The notes under the pieces: model-generated | Databases searched by the model: none | The model's input: only the letters and a program-made list of their open reading frames with translations | What the model was told of the DNA's origin: nothing | Translations under genes and position numbers: made by a program | Source: Pezicula radicicola | Taxonomy: Eukaryota; Ascomycota; Leotiomycetes; Helotiales; Dermateaceae | Direction of reading: 5' to 3' | Assembly (NCBI GenBank): GCA_003008705.1 | Contig: PDUO01000033.1 | Location: 499,223-563,222 of the forward strand | DNA length: 64,000 nt | In this document: positions 22,364 through 34,900 of the stretch, one piece after another | Position numbering within the stretch: position 1 is the stretch's first letter | How the letters are laid out: each line of letters starts with the position of its first letter

Positions 22364-23067
22364 ATGCGATTCTCAAAGCTTTCCCTAGCAGCGGCGGCCA
22401 TCGCAGGGGCAAACGCCATCAACTTGACAGACTCTACTTATGCTGGCATCACAGTCGGCACCCCCTTCGATATTACCTGGGGCGGTGCTGTCGGAGCCGT
22501 AACGGTCATTCTATTGGACGACGCAGATCCAAACAACAATAAGCCTTATTCGACTATTGCTAGTATGCTTCCCCTCCCCTTCTAAAGCACAATTAGAGCT
22601 GACAAAAAATGCAAAGCCGACCAGACAGGCACATCCTATGAGTGGACACCTGAATCCACTCTCCCGGCCGGCGACTACGCCATCAAGGTAGTCGACTCCG
22701 TGACCTCAAACTACGGAGCGCAGTTCCAGCTCGTAGGAGCAACTGCTTCGCCATCTCTCACTTCATCTTCCGCTGTGTCCGCTACAACCACCAGCACCGG
22801 CAGCTCAACGACTAGCACTAGTTCAAGTACCACAACTAGCTCCAGCTCCAGCCACTCTACTTCCTCTACTTCCAGTACGAATCCCTAATTTCCCCTTTCA
22901 ACCTTGCACCAATGCTAATAGAACTAGGTTCTACCAGCGCATCCACGACGACCTCTTCCGCCCCAACAGAAACCACGAGCGTGACACCGCTCAGCTCTGC
23001 AAACAGTCTCGCGAGCCCGCTTGCGTTCGTCTTCTTGGCTCTGGCTGCTATCATTACCCTCAACTAA
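22364..23067 (+). CDS. GPI-anchored Ser/Thr-rich cell-wall protein with Kre9/Knh1-like domain
   Basis: Exons are 22364-22562, 22617-22874 and 22928-23067, giving 198 residues. A signal peptide (MRFSKLSLAAAAIAGANA) precedes ITVGTPFDITWGGAVGAVTV and, after the first intron, GTSYEWTPESTLPAGDYAIK with SNYGAQFQLVG. That is the Kre9/Knh1-like N-terminal domain of fungal wall glycoproteins. A stalk almost entirely of Ser and Thr follows and would be heavily O-glycosylated. The C-terminus (SANSLASPLAFVFLALAA then IITLN) is a hydrophobic tail with a Ser/Asn cleavage region, as for a GPI anchor. The second intron interrupts the stalk and ends AACTAG; without it the frame would stop at 22888 with no anchor, so I prefer the spliced form. 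It is probably exported to the wall and linked to glucan. Confidence 0.85.
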
Positions 23068-24200
23068 ATACCTCCCCCCCACGACTTCGGGAACAGTGAA
23101 ACATGAGTTATAATGGATTCTATGATATTGAAGTCTTATAGGGTCTTTGAGCGCTGTGTAGATATGAGGCGGTAGTAATGTATAAATATGAGGGATATAT
23201 GGCTTGTATCTAGGAAGTTGACGTTTCTAAGCGCGTGGTAACGATTATTGACCTACCCCTAGTCTCTCGAATACTCGTTTTGTATACTGTTACTAGAAGG
23301 AAGGACATTCTAGCTATAAGGGATGAGATTATTCACACTATAAAATACTATAATTAATTTATAATATGTACGCCTCTAATTATAAGGTTGCCTTAGCTCT
23401 AAAGAGACTTTAATAATAACAACTAATACTATAATTAATACTTTTAGTCTTTTATTATTTAAAGAGTAATTATAATTAAAGATAAAAGTTATTAGTATTT
23501 TCTTAAGGTATTAATATTAAATTTAATTATAAGGGTAAGATGTCGAATGCGGCTGAGAATGCACCTCGTCTCCGCTGAACTTGCCTATCACAGAATAGTG
23601 TAGAGCTAGAGCTTTGGAACTTACTATAGTAGGGTACTTTGACATCAGAATTAAGTCCACAACCGAACTCGAAGCCTCGAGCAAATGGCTCTGCGATAGA
23701 ATCGAATCCAAGGCGAAGAACTCTTAGCGAAATGAGGTATAGGACTGGCGTACTTTCGCGAGATACTATGCTGTGATCATAAGGTATCTAAGTTCATTCT
23801 TAATCCAATTGCTGTTCTAAGTACTTAAATCACTGCTATATATCTACGTTTTAAAGGAGCCGACGGCAAAATCCAAAAATGAGTGAACGATACAGCTTAA
23901 TTAGCCAATCCTTCCATGAAGGAATGGTTCCTTATAGATGATACTAATAGAATGGAAGGAACAAGACAAAATAGGACGAAGCTGCTTAGTACATTATTAA
24001 TACCATCATATTAAACATCGCCACCCTCAAAGGAATAATTTCCTAGAATCCGAGCCAGTTTCAAACTTGCCCTACTGTTTTTCTTATGCACGTACCCTAA
24101 TTTAGTCTTTTGTATATTATCCCATTCAGTCTCTAGTATGCTGTCAACGCCTCTTATATCTACATTATAGAAAAACAGTATCACGCAAACTATGCCGCGT
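23068..24200. other. AT-rich intergenic DNA, probably RIP-altered
   Basis: 23300-23540 is strongly AT-rich with TTATAATTAA runs. No coding similarity is visible, and remaining frames are short. Confidence 0.45.
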
Positions 24201-25440
24201 TCACACGAACTCGCTTTCAACGGCCGTCGCCGCCCCGGAGCTTAATCCCTTCGAGCTTTGTGATGGTTGATTATTATCTCCCTCATTCAATTCAGTATTT
24301 TTAACACGGATGCAGAAAGAGAAGTATTTACTCAGGCCCTTTCCAAGGACTTTAAGAGCTAGAATTCCAAAATAAGTATCAGTTATTGTGTATATTGTAA
24401 AGATAAGAGCATTAAGGTAAAAGCTGACCTGGTCCACATGCACATGCTAAACCGGTATTAATTTCAATGGTTGTCAACATATTTAAGTAGGCTCCGTCGT
24501 AACTTGGATCTTTTACACCAGTCATATATATTGCATAGAATCGGATACCACTTACAAATTAGGTTAGCTTACGTTTAAAATCACTCCGCGTAAGTCAGAA
24601 CTAACCTTGTAATAGTAGATATAATACCAAGAAGGAAAACACACATCAGTGCTATTTGGTATTGTGTTGATCGCTTAATGAGGCGTAGAGTAGGGATCGG
24701 GAGCACAAGAACTATAATATCGGTAAGGATAGTGATAGCTTGAGTTACTAGAAGAAATTTTAGTGGTTTGCCACCAGTTAAGGGTGGGCATAGTGTACTT
24801 AGATAAAAGACCCGGATGTTAAAGCAATTACCCCCCAAATTTGACTGCCAGAAAGAGGATAATGGCCTGCACTCGGCAAATGTAGCAACTAGCGTAGCTA
24901 CGAAACATAAAGAGAAAAAGACCATGGAAATCTTGGTCAATTTGTGTAGGGTACCTCGTAGGGTAGTGCCTAATAATTTGTTAATATATTTCTTAATATT
25001 TGGTTAGGTCATAGTTTTTTTTAAGGATGACCTACCAATACGGAGGTAACAAAACAAGATGGACATTTTGATCAAGTAAATAGTAGTATAATACAAAATT
25101 TGAGCATAAAAACCGGTCTTTTACACTGTTAGCCTTGTTTAATTCTCCTACCAAAATAGTAATTATCTTTTAGATTCCTTTACTGACCTCAGCGATACGC
25201 GACATTAAAGCTAGGCTACTAAGTTGCGAAATATGGAGGCCCATCCCGTAGTGTATAAGAAAAGCGTTAGTAACTGTACTACCTAACGAGACTAGCTGTT
25301 TCTATTAACGGTAGGCTCTAAGCATTAATAATAGTGGTTTTAAGGCATACCCATGCTGCGAATATTATATAATCATCCCATCCTGTGCAGTCAACTACGA
25401 ACTTCCGTATATAAAGTCTTAAGAGGACAAAAAATGCTAA
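24201..25440 (-). pseudogene. Second rhodopsin-domain-like seven-transmembrane gene, frameshifted
   Basis: Minus-strand pieces in order are VLLRLYIRKFVVD, DYIIFAAW, TNAFLIHYGMGLHISQLSSL, ILYYTTIYLIKMSILFCYLR, then ISMVFFSLCFVATLVATFAE followed by CRPLSSFWQ, ILTDIIVLVLPIPTLRLIKR, ISTITRLVLTYAE, MLTTIEINTGLACACGP and a tail ending ESEFV at 24201. These are helices 2 to 7 of the fungal rhodopsin-domain family (FF.KMSIL.CYLRI and TDIIVLVLPIPTL are characteristic). Introns are visible (for example a GTCAGC..ATTCTAG intron before ALKVLGKGL), but the joints DCTG/DDYIIF near 25395 and AAW/STVTNAF near 25300 do not match in phase and the segment before TQAITIL is about 18 residues too long. I call it a decayed paralogue or relative of the gene at 8158, now flanked by AT-rich DNA. 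Confidence 0.65.
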
Positions 25441-28389
25441 AAGAAAATATTACTAAATATTTTCTAAGAAATTGCGTTGGTAGAGCGAATGTAATTTACA
25501 TACCACCTATAAGAGGGAAAACCACAGAAACCCGAATCAATGATTCGCGTAACTTGGTGGTAGGGTGTGTAGACATCTTGGCTTGTATACTGTAATGACT
25601 AGCTAATCGAAAGCATGAAGTTTGATATATTAAAAATCAGAGGGTGATGTACCATCTGCTAAACTATATAGTTCATAATCAGACATACTTAGACTTTGCA
25701 TTAATCTAGAAGCGAAGCCCCATATGGTCCTATAGAGGCGAAAAGGATGAGCTACTAAACTTTTAACATTGGATTATATTCTGAACGCATCCTCGCAGAG
25801 AACTCACTGAAAACTAAATACAACGGTGACGGTAAACCCCGTAACTGAAAAAAGAAGCCTCTAAACGTAACTATAATTCCTTACCTCTTTCTTGGCGCGG
25901 ATTGTTCCGCTACGTAAGGTTTCTCCCGCAATTTGCTATAGCGATCATCATTCCAATACTCTTATTTCTCCTATTTCCCTAAAATTAATTAGAACACCCT
26001 AGTTCTTCTACACGGTGCCTAGCTCCTAGTAGAGTTCCTCCAGAGCGTCTTTCGCATCCTTGATCGATCTTCGAACGTCTTAGTATGTGGGAGAGTTTGT
26101 CTTAGTAGGTCTAGTAGCGCCGCAAAACACTATCACAGCCCGGAAGAACTCTCCCCCTCCTAGAAGCTGCCGTCGGCAGCGACCGCATCGATAGTAGCGG
26201 TACGCCGGCGAAACTCTTCCTCTAAGGTCATTGCTTGCGAAAGTAACACAATACACTTAAGAGTCTGGAGTTGTAGCCTTAGTTCGCTTAATATAGACAT
26301 AGGAATATCAACGAATTAAATAAAGCCGAAAACAAATATGAACTATAGAATAGAGGCATTGCTTAGTCCTCCGACGTTCTTCTACCGCAAGCTCGTGCGC
26401 CCGAATCTTCCCCGCTCTAACTCGAATCACTTCCGATTGATGTGACGCTTGGTTGCGGAACGCTTAATATCTTATCAATGATCGCATTATCATTAAGTTG
26501 GCATTAAGAATTGATGGAGGGTGCCGACAGGTTCTTGCTGGTAGACCTATAGCTCATCTAAGAATGACGGTGGGCGAACCTAACTAGATAGAACTCGAAG
26601 GTAAGAACGAGGTGTCGAAGCATCGCTAGCTGCGGTAGTACTATTTCGGTCGGCAGGACTCGCTGATTGTAACCCGATATTGTAATTGACGGGAGATTGT
26701 CCTTTATTCTAGAAGCTACTAGTCTATTTATTATTGTTAAACTCAAGTCCTAGTACAACGGAGCTCTCCAACTCTTGTTGAACTTATATACTTAAGATGC
26801 TCGATCAAAAAAGTTCATTACAGATAACTCCTACGTCTATATTATTGCCTACAATTGTCACATTATTACTATAGCCTTCTCCCTAATGGGCCGCTAGTAG
26901 TCTACGTTCTATAACCTGCATTGAAGATGATGCTTCTTAAGGACCGGTACAAAGATGTTACTGCACGTAGCAACGCCTATAAGATATAAAAAAAGAAAGT
27001 ATACAGGGTGATGTATAAAGCGGTATGTATAAGATGCGATGAGGTAGGTAGGGTCCTGTTAGTTGGCTCAGCTTGCTTACGAGTCGAATAGGAAAACCTC
27101 TACTATATCGATATATATATTAAGGACACTGCTATTTAGTACATAGTCGGGGCTTATAGCTTAAGGTAACAAAGGGAACCAATAACCTAAGCAGAAACGA
27201 TAATACGGTACTTAACAAACGCACTACAAACACCGGGAGCTTAAATAATAATACTGACTACTCCACCCCTAATCCTATACACACTAACTAGCCGAGAATT
27301 TGTGCATCACTCATTTTAGAGTATAGAATAGTAGAGGGTGTAGGTTTAACTATAACAGAGTTTTTGTCTGCCTCTGCATGCCGAATTTCCTATTTCAGTC
27401 TACCTCTTTATATTCTCTTTGCATCGCATAGAAGGTCTTCGCTTTATAGGTGTATCGAAGCAGTACTTCTTGCAAGTTAATTTACTGTTATAGTAGTAGA
27501 TAGTATAAGGTTACTGTTGTATGTTTAGTTTTGGTTTTTATTGTTGTTTATAACAGACGGAGTTTTTATTTGTTGGTTTTTGCGGAAGTAGGGATCATCG
27601 GTGCAGGTCTGTACTCGGTGTACCATAGTGAGGGCATGTTGTCTGGTATAACCGTATAAGGATTAAAAATAATCGACGCTGCTCTGTCCTGAAGGGCTAG
27701 CTGGTATCATACGGTGGTGGCATGGTAAGGCGGAGTTGTTGTACAGTATACGATACTATAGATGAGAGAGCGCGGTGCTTTGGTTTTTCCGTCGGTCCGT
27801 CTTTTGTCCTTGCGCCTACCCTACGAGTACTTCGTACCTCACACCACACATGATCACACATTAATTAATTCCTACGACACAAGATCTACTCGTACAACAT
27901 CAAGTCTACGGTATACAAAGAACCAATTTCACAACTTCGCAATATCAAATATATCTGTAAGGGTATACATACTATACATACTACAAGATATGGTTGGTGT
28001 TCATACGATGATGACGACATACCGCTATAATATGAGGGCGGGGGATTTATGACCTGTCACCTCTCAAGAATTGAGTACTTCAATCGCATCCTATCGCCAT
28101 TTGGTATATATGGCCCCTACCTACAGTATATGATGGTATTACCAACTCGCGAGCCAGAGATGGAGAAGAACGAGAGAGGAACGGAATAAAAGACAAAGAG
28201 AGATCGACTAAGGCCCCACGTTGCTGTCATGTCGTGGAACGGCTTCCTGCATAGGAACAGTGACGAGATTGGATGAACAAGCGCACACTCGAGAAAGGAT
28301 TGGTTGATTCAGTCACGACAGATTTCGCCCTTTACTCCCCAAGTTTCCTTCCTTCTTTCCTACCAAAACCTATATCTTTACAGCAAGAA
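25441..28389. other. Long intergenic region with degraded sequence
   Basis: No intact gene. On the minus strand around 26030-26290 a coding-like stretch (CIVLLSQAMTLEEEFRRRTA, then FEDRSRMRKTLW) broken by stops suggests a degraded gene or element of unknown kind; it contains the small palindrome GCTGCCGTCGGCAGC near 26168. 27000-27360 is AT-rich. Around 27540-28260 composition normalises and this is probably the upstream region of the next gene. Confidence 0.4.
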
Positions 28390-29007
28390 ATGGCATACTT
28401 CACAGCTTACGATAACCGTGGACCATCACCAGTTGCTACGGCTCCGACACCCAGGACAAAGACAAGTCGGCAGAATGCCTCGGATTCATCATACCCACTT
28501 GGAGCCCTCCACGAGATGCATCCCAAGCTAAAAGAGTGGTACAACACACACGCGCGACGGCACGGTTACTCTGACAAGGACAAGGAGGAGCAGGCGCAAG
28601 AGGAAGAGGAGGCGAAGGGGGAGGAGGAGAAGGACATCAATACTGAGGACGACCGAATGTCAAACCTGATGTGCAACCCTACGCAGAGGCCGAGTTCGAG
28701 ATCAACAGGAATACCGGTGTACACCGAGTCAAAGAGCTACTCGAACGTTAAGGATTTCTTTCGCCTTGCGCAGGAAGCACATGGTCGAGAACAAGAACGA
28801 GTACAAGCACCAACGATGACAAACCCAAACCCAAACCTAAATCTATCCTCTGCGCATATACCGAGAAGATGTACTATAAAGTTATGTCCATATAACCAGG
28901 GTTGGTTCTGTGTCGATCCTTTTATAGGATATGCATGTCCTGTAGTGGATCATCGTCTTGGAGAGACTGTGGGTAGTTGCGAATTGGACTATGGAGATGT
29001 AAGGTAG
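28390..29007 (+). CDS. Small protein of unknown function with acidic Glu-rich centre and Cys-rich end
   Basis: I do not recognise a family. The open frame begins at ATG 28273 but the Met at 28390 (AAGAAATGGC context, MAYFTAYDNRGPSP) is the better start: the 39 residues before it are low in protein-like content and a TATATCTTTACAG sequence precedes it. The predicted protein has 205 residues: a polar N-terminus, a basic patch (EWYNTHARRHGYSDKDKEE), a charged Glu/Lys tract near residues 70-87, and a C-terminal block with five Cys (RRCTIKLCPYNQGWFCVD and GYACPVV). No signal peptide or membrane helix is seen. The Cys spacing could bind a metal or form disulphides. Codon structure over the full length supports real coding, but function cannot be inferred. 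Confidence 0.55.
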   Translation: MAYFTAYDNRGPSPVATAPTPRTKTSRQNASDSSYPLGALHEMHPKLKEWYNTHARRHGYSDKDKEEQAQEEEEAKGEEEKDINTEDDRMSNLMCNPTQRPSSRSTGIPVYTESKSYSNVKDFFRLAQEAHGREQERVQAPTMTNPNPNLNLSSAHIPRRCTIKLCPYNQGWFCVDPFIGYACPVVDHRLGETVGSCELDYGDVR

Positions 29008-29025
29008 GAGGAGATTAGGACTAGA

Positions 29026-29115
29026 ATATCCCAAGTCGAAACTAGGAGAAATCAGGAGGTTTGCATATCCCGAGTCAAAACTAGGAGATTTATATATCAA
29101 ATATCCAAGTTGAAA
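29026..29115 (+). repeat. Short tandem repeat, three degenerate units
   Basis: ATATCCCAAGTCGAAACTAG at 29026 returns as ATATCCCGAGTCAAAACTAG about 40 bases on, and a third decayed copy (ATATCCAAGTTGAAATC) follows near 29099. It lies just past the stop of the gene at 28390. Confidence 0.7.
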
Positions 29116-29627
29116 TCATTTCTAGTACACCTTACTAGTCCGCCTTACTAGTCCGCGAACTCTAAGACTTCTTGGTCTTCCCTCCCTTTCATCTATTCTA
29201 TCACCACCCAACCATCTTTGAAGATTTCATCCCGAGTAGCGTCGACTTTCAGGCATTAAGAAAAACCTGTAAAGTAGATTCCTGTGCGCTGCCTCTTTCG
29301 GTTTAGCACGTATAATTCAGGGATGGCGCCTCGCTTATTGAGCCGCTGCTTCTGACAACATCTGACCCGGCGGAGTTTTTTGTAGGTTAACATCCACGAG
29401 AACGCGGTAAGCCCAGGGGTCATTCCACCTTGAAGTTACTGCCTGCATTCGATTTTTTTAAAGGTTTAAAATTCCGACACCTGCACGCGAGAGCCTCATT
29501 GTGCGTAATCATCCTTGGTCGCCCAGAAAGAATAGTACAAGTGATAGATAATCCAAGCTCGGAGACTAAGCTCGGAGACTAACCTACGGCCACTACAGTC
29601 TTCCTTTAAGCCTTGTAGGTGCTCGAG

Positions 29628-31331
29628 ATGTCGTGCTTCGGGGCTAGAGATGGCTCTAAAGCCGCTGCCAAGGCTGAGGCCAAGGCAAAGATTTTGCGCC
29701 CCTTAGGTCATACGTGAGTTTGGCCACCTACATTCCAAATACCGGTGTAGCGCATCCTCTCCAACTTTGAATTTACTGCTTCCTCTGCCTTTGCGATTAT
29801 AGTATCTAATAGACATCCACGTTGCAGGGAGCGATTGTTTTCTGCGGCACATACCATGGGCTTCTACAACGGCTGGGCGGTAACGTGTCGATATGTGATA
29901 CCAGACCTGGCAGCAACGAAGTTATCTTTGGAAGAAGTTCTAGATAAAGCAATCGCATTGACTGTCTTGGAATACCCACTTCTGCAAGTGGGTGTTGTAA
30001 AAGAGGGCTCTAGAACTCCCTCTTGGGTGAGGCTAGATCAAATCGATTTGCAGCAGCAAGTAAAATGGCTGGTCGTAAGCTCTAAGAAAGATTATGAGCA
30101 AGTACTGCTCGAGACAATATCCACAGAGCATAATACCTCATTCTTCATGTCAGAGTCCACCCCACTATGGCGAGTCACGATTCTAAAGTATGCGGATTCA
30201 GACGCCCGTATGATCGATGTCATCTTTATCGGTAATCATGCAAATGGAGACGGCACAAGCGGCAAGGTCGTCCAAAATACTCTGCTTGAAAAACTAAATG
30301 CCGCGTCAAACGGCGAAGCAGCAATGGAGCTAAAGGAGCGCGTCATGGCGTTACCCGTTTCCTCGAGCACTACGCCCGCTCAGGAGAAGCTGATGAAATT
30401 CCCGGTTTCTCCGGGATACGCCTTTTCAGAAAGCTGGGCCGAGCTGCGACCCGCGTTTCTGGTATCGGAATCCAACTACTTTGCCAACTGGGCACCATTG
30501 CGCGATGCGCCAAACACGACCCGTCTTACTGTAGCAAGGACTGAGGGTGATGTGCTCAAGAGCGTTCTGGATGCATGCCGCCAGCACAAGACCACATTGA
30601 CGAGCCTTCTACAGGTTCTCGGGCTCCTATCCCTCTCTATCCGCGTGCCCAAGGAAACTGCCGTGGCCTTCCAGCACGTCACCCCCATTTCTTTAAGGCC
30701 TTACATGCCATCCAAAAGTGGTCTAGATCCAGAGAAGACGTACGGCAATATAGTCTCACCCTTGATGTATGGATTTGATGAGAAGACCGTATCTGAACTA
30801 CGCCAAGAGGCTGAAAAGGCTATCAATGCCAGCCACACTGGTCTAATGGATGCGGTATGGCGTGTAGCTGCCGAATTCAGAGTCCAGCTCTCCAAGAAGC
30901 TCGCGCTGGGATCCAAGAATGATCAAGTTGGGTTACTTCCCCTTGTTCACGACTCCAGAACGTACCTCAAGGACCTACTAAAGAAGCCACGGGTTGTAAC
31001 GCTAGAAGTTAGCAATATTGGGGTTATCAATGGCTCTGTCGACAGCACGAGCGGCGACAAACCCAGTCAATGGACTACTGAACAGGCCGCGTTTACGCAG
31101 AGCTCGTGGGTAACTGCCGGAGTAATCTTAGTTAGCTGTGCATCGGTAAAGGGTAAAGGATTATCTTTGAATGTGACTTGGCAGAAAGAAGTTCTCCCTG
31201 ATGACTCCCTGGGTCTGGGCGTCACTGCTGACCTACACAGCTGGTTGGAGTGTATTGGGAATAATAGACCTCTTATCGCGGGAGAGAGGCAAATAGACAA
31301 CGCGGTTGCATTGCAGTACTTGGTATACTAA
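29628..31331 (+). CDS. Alcohol acetyltransferase-family (AATase-like) acyltransferase
   Basis: Exons are 29628-29713 and 29828-31331 (intron GTGAGT..GTTGCAG), giving 529 residues. After a Lys/Ala-rich start the protein reads LRPLGHTERLFSAAHTMGF and YNGWAVTCRYVIPD, the conserved opening of the fungal alcohol acetyltransferase family (PF07247). The active-site HxxxD motif is HANGDG, with His166 and Asp170. Later landmarks are TTLTSLLQVLGLLSLS, FQHVTPISLRPYMP and the distal VTLEVSNIGVINGS segment. These enzymes transfer acetyl groups from acetyl-CoA to alcohols, sterols or sphingoid bases. The exon 1 ATG is chosen because the longer exon alone begins without ATG and loses the RPLGHTER motif. No signal peptide. 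The gene appears intact although a 5.7-kb retrotransposon begins about 390 bases downstream. Confidence 0.87.
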
Positions 31332-31711
31332 GACACTGAGTAGTCATGTCATCTTTCCTTTTTTCCCTTTATATTGCTGAAATACTTTGTTTGATTATTA
31401 CCTTCTTTATATTAAATGCACCTCTTTATATTCTAGAGTATTTAAAAATTAAACATGATAGCAGGCAAGGACCATATAGTGGCCTATAAGGAGCAAGTTA
31501 AATCGAGCGGCAATATTTAGAGGGCCCTAGGATAAGCTATAGCGGGGTGATCTTAGGAGATGCTTGGCGAGTATACGAAGCGACCCTTAATAGGTTCGCT
31601 AATTGGGACAATTGTCGCATAAAACAGCGACTAAACCCGCTTAATTTAGCGACCATTGCACCGGAACATTGCGTTTATGTGTAAATCCCATTCTTCAAAT
31701 TCTTCCAGACA
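31332..31711. other. Intergenic; left flank of the Copia insertion
   Basis: An AT-rich 3' flank of the acyltransferase is followed by about 200 bases with GCGAC/GTCGC phrases. GCACCGGAACATT at about 31660 is also found inside the solo LTR near 43410, so part of this segment may be a repeat. Confidence 0.45.
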
Positions 31712-31716
31712 TCATC

Positions 31717-31990
31717 TATGAACCACTCTGGGCCTAATATATGAACCAATATATGTGGTGAAAAGACCTTGAATTGAGAGTGATTGTCCTCTAAAAGAGA
31801 GGGACTATAGACTATCTATATAGTAATGTAATAGTATCGGAATAGCCTAAAAAGGTATATAAAATGAGTGGTTTATAATGATCGGGGATTCCTATTTAGA
31901 TCCTCCGATTTGATCTAGATTTGAAATTAAAATGAGGGTATACCTATATTGCTTATAATATGAAGTAATATATATGATTTTAGTCTAATA
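31717..31990 (-). repeat. Copia LTR (3' LTR of the minus-strand element)
   Basis: It matches the copy at 37173-37446 over its entire length without gaps. It begins TATGAACCACTCTGGGCC and ends TTTTAGTCTAATA; in the other copy the end is TTTTAGTCTGACA. Confidence 0.92.
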
Positions 31991-34900
31991 CACCCCCCCA
32001 GGCTTTTAAGCTATTGGAAGCCTGAAAAATGAATGATATAGATAATGAGAATTACCTGGAACTAGGAACGATTGAGGCTATAGGGTTGAGTTACCATTGG
32101 TTTCAGAACTAAGCTTAGGTTGAACCAGAGCTAGACCTAGTCTGAATCAGGCCTTCGATATCTTCTAGATTTAGTTGTTGAATGAATTCGTTGTATTTCT
32201 ACTTAGGAAGAAGCTTTGTAAAGCCATCAGTAGCTATTTTTATAGTCTCTATCTATATGATTTTGATCCGTTTAACTTGGACTTCCTGTTATAGCTAGCT
32301 CTGGTGAATATTAATATATTTTAGCTTTATAATAAGCTTCGGGGAATCTATGACTAGAAAACGAATAGTTTATTGATTATTATAATAGATTTCTGGTGTT
32401 TCTTGTATATTAAATCCAATTACTTTAAAGAATCATAACCACTATATAAGTTCCTTAGCTATCAATGATAGAGTAACTAGTTCTACTTCTATACTTGATG
32501 TAGTGACGTTGGGTTATAGAGTAGCTTTCCAATATATTGGGCTACCGAAGAGTATATCTAATAGCCCTTATGAGCTATATCTTATTAATAAGTAATCTAT
32601 AAATACTATATTACTATATACTATAAAGACCTTTGGTGACTCCTTGGTTCCTCCATTATAGTAAATAGCCCTAAATCTTATATTCTATAAGTATTGGATA
32701 TACTATATAGTGGTATGAATATGATATAGTACTAGATTATTAAGAAATCGTGATAGTTATAAGGTTGAATAGGCTATCTCTGGGTAGTAAAAGATTATAC
32801 TGAAATTGATACTACCTACTAGTTCTTGATATCGTTTGATTTCTTGTAGTTCGGCTTACCTATTATATGGGAGGTATTCGTGGATAAGAATAGGAATTGT
32901 AGGTGGTTTCGCAGAGGTATTTATGTTGAATTTATTAGCCATCTTCTCAATATAGCTATCTTGTAAAAGCTAGAGTTTCTGATTGGTTCTATCGTGAATA
33001 ATACGAATCCCTAGGAAGTGATTAATATCACCTAGTTTATATACCTTGAATCTTTTTATTAGCTTGGATTCTAATTCAAGAGCCTGGTTTTCATTTCTTT
33101 TATGATAGATGAATAGGATATTATCTATGTAGAAAAGGATTTATATCCAGCTATTAGTAAATAAACAACTAACTCTAGGTACTTATAATACTCCTAGTTT
33201 TTCTAATGTATTTACAAGAAGATGATACTAGTAATATAGTAAGGTTTTAAGTCTATAGAGAGCTTTCTATATCATGAGAAGTAGGTGAATATTATTCTTT
33301 GGGATTATAGCTCGTTGTGATTCTAGTATCTAGTTTAGTTTCTTAGGATCGAATCCTTCTGGAAATTAGTATAGAATAGGCCTTGGTATCTTTATGTTTA
33401 TAAATATATTGATAGTATTATATTACTTGATTTCAAGATTGAATATAGTTGAAATAGTATATATTACCTAGAAGGTTTAGGCTATAAGTATAGTAGTATA
33501 TATTTCTTATAATATAATTTAAAGGTCTCCTTATATATAAAGCCTTGCTTTATATTTGATTAAGAAGCCATCGGAGTTGAACTTATATATAAATACCTAT
33601 ATCAGAGGTAGTAGTTTTAGTTGTTTATTATTATCTTCCTTCTCTATATATTTATCGATGAATTCTTCTATTATTATATATCGAAACGTATCTTTTTCCA
33701 TTAGAGCCTTCTATTCCTTCCTGGTAGCTTCAATAAATCCTTCTGTATATAGATATTAAAGTATCTGGTTCTAGAATTTAGGTAGTGGAGGAAGTTGGTC
33801 TCTATGAAATTATAGTAGTTTTTCAATTATTTTATAAGCTATTATAAATACTATATAATATGATTTATAGTTATTTTAATAGGCTACTAGTACTGTATAA
33901 TTTACTGTTCTTTGTTCTCTTTTTCCTTCTATAATTTCAGCTATATTAGTTGATATATCTAGTTAATTTATAGTTATATTAGGCTTCTTTTCAGGACCAG
34001 CTCTTGAGGGTAGTTTCTATATTATCGTCTTATCTATAATGATTCCTGAGTTTTCTAGGGTTGGAGAATGTATTCCTAATGGTGTAGAAGAAGAAGAAGA
34101 AGCTATATTGTCTATAATCGTTGATTCTAGTAGGTTTTGGTCTATTGAATCTAGTGATCTTGATACTCTTGGTATTGGGAGTTATTGATTTAGGCTTATA
34201 GAAGAGCTTTATTCCAGGTTTTCTAGTCCTTTTTGGGTTAGATCCGAAGAAGCTATACTATTCTGGGTTAGGCTCGTTTGAAAATATTCTATGATTTCAA
34301 ACTATTCTTCGAATATATCTTTAAGTCCATAGCTATGAATATCTTCTAATTCTAGTATTTCAATCAATTCCATTACTTTCTTGACTTTATCTTTAAGAAG
34401 TAGTACTATATTAATATCTTCCGGTAAGTAGATAATATTATTATTAAATCTAATATCCCTGGTTCGAATTACCTTACCTAGTTCTAGAATCTATATTCAA
34501 TATATCCTAGTTGAATTATATCTTATAAGTATTCCTAGAGTAGTATTTAGATCCAATTTAAATGATTATAGAATATATTTAAGTAGGGTAAATACTTAAT
34601 AACTATATAGGTAGAAGTAAGCTAGAGATGGTTTTTAACTAGTTACTACTTCGAATAGTAACTTCCAACCTAATCGTTTAACCAGTATTTGATTCGTGAT
34701 ATAGGCTAAGGCTTTCTAGTATTCTAGCTATATTTCATGAGGAAGATTAGTTTCAATTCATAGTACCCTAGCCTTAATTACTAGTACTCCTCCTACTCTT
34801 TCTACTGGGCTATTTTAGGCTGGTGTATCCGGTGAGGTTCTTTCTTTAGTAAGGCCTATATCTGATAGATATTCCCTATATTCTCCTCCAAGATTTGAAG

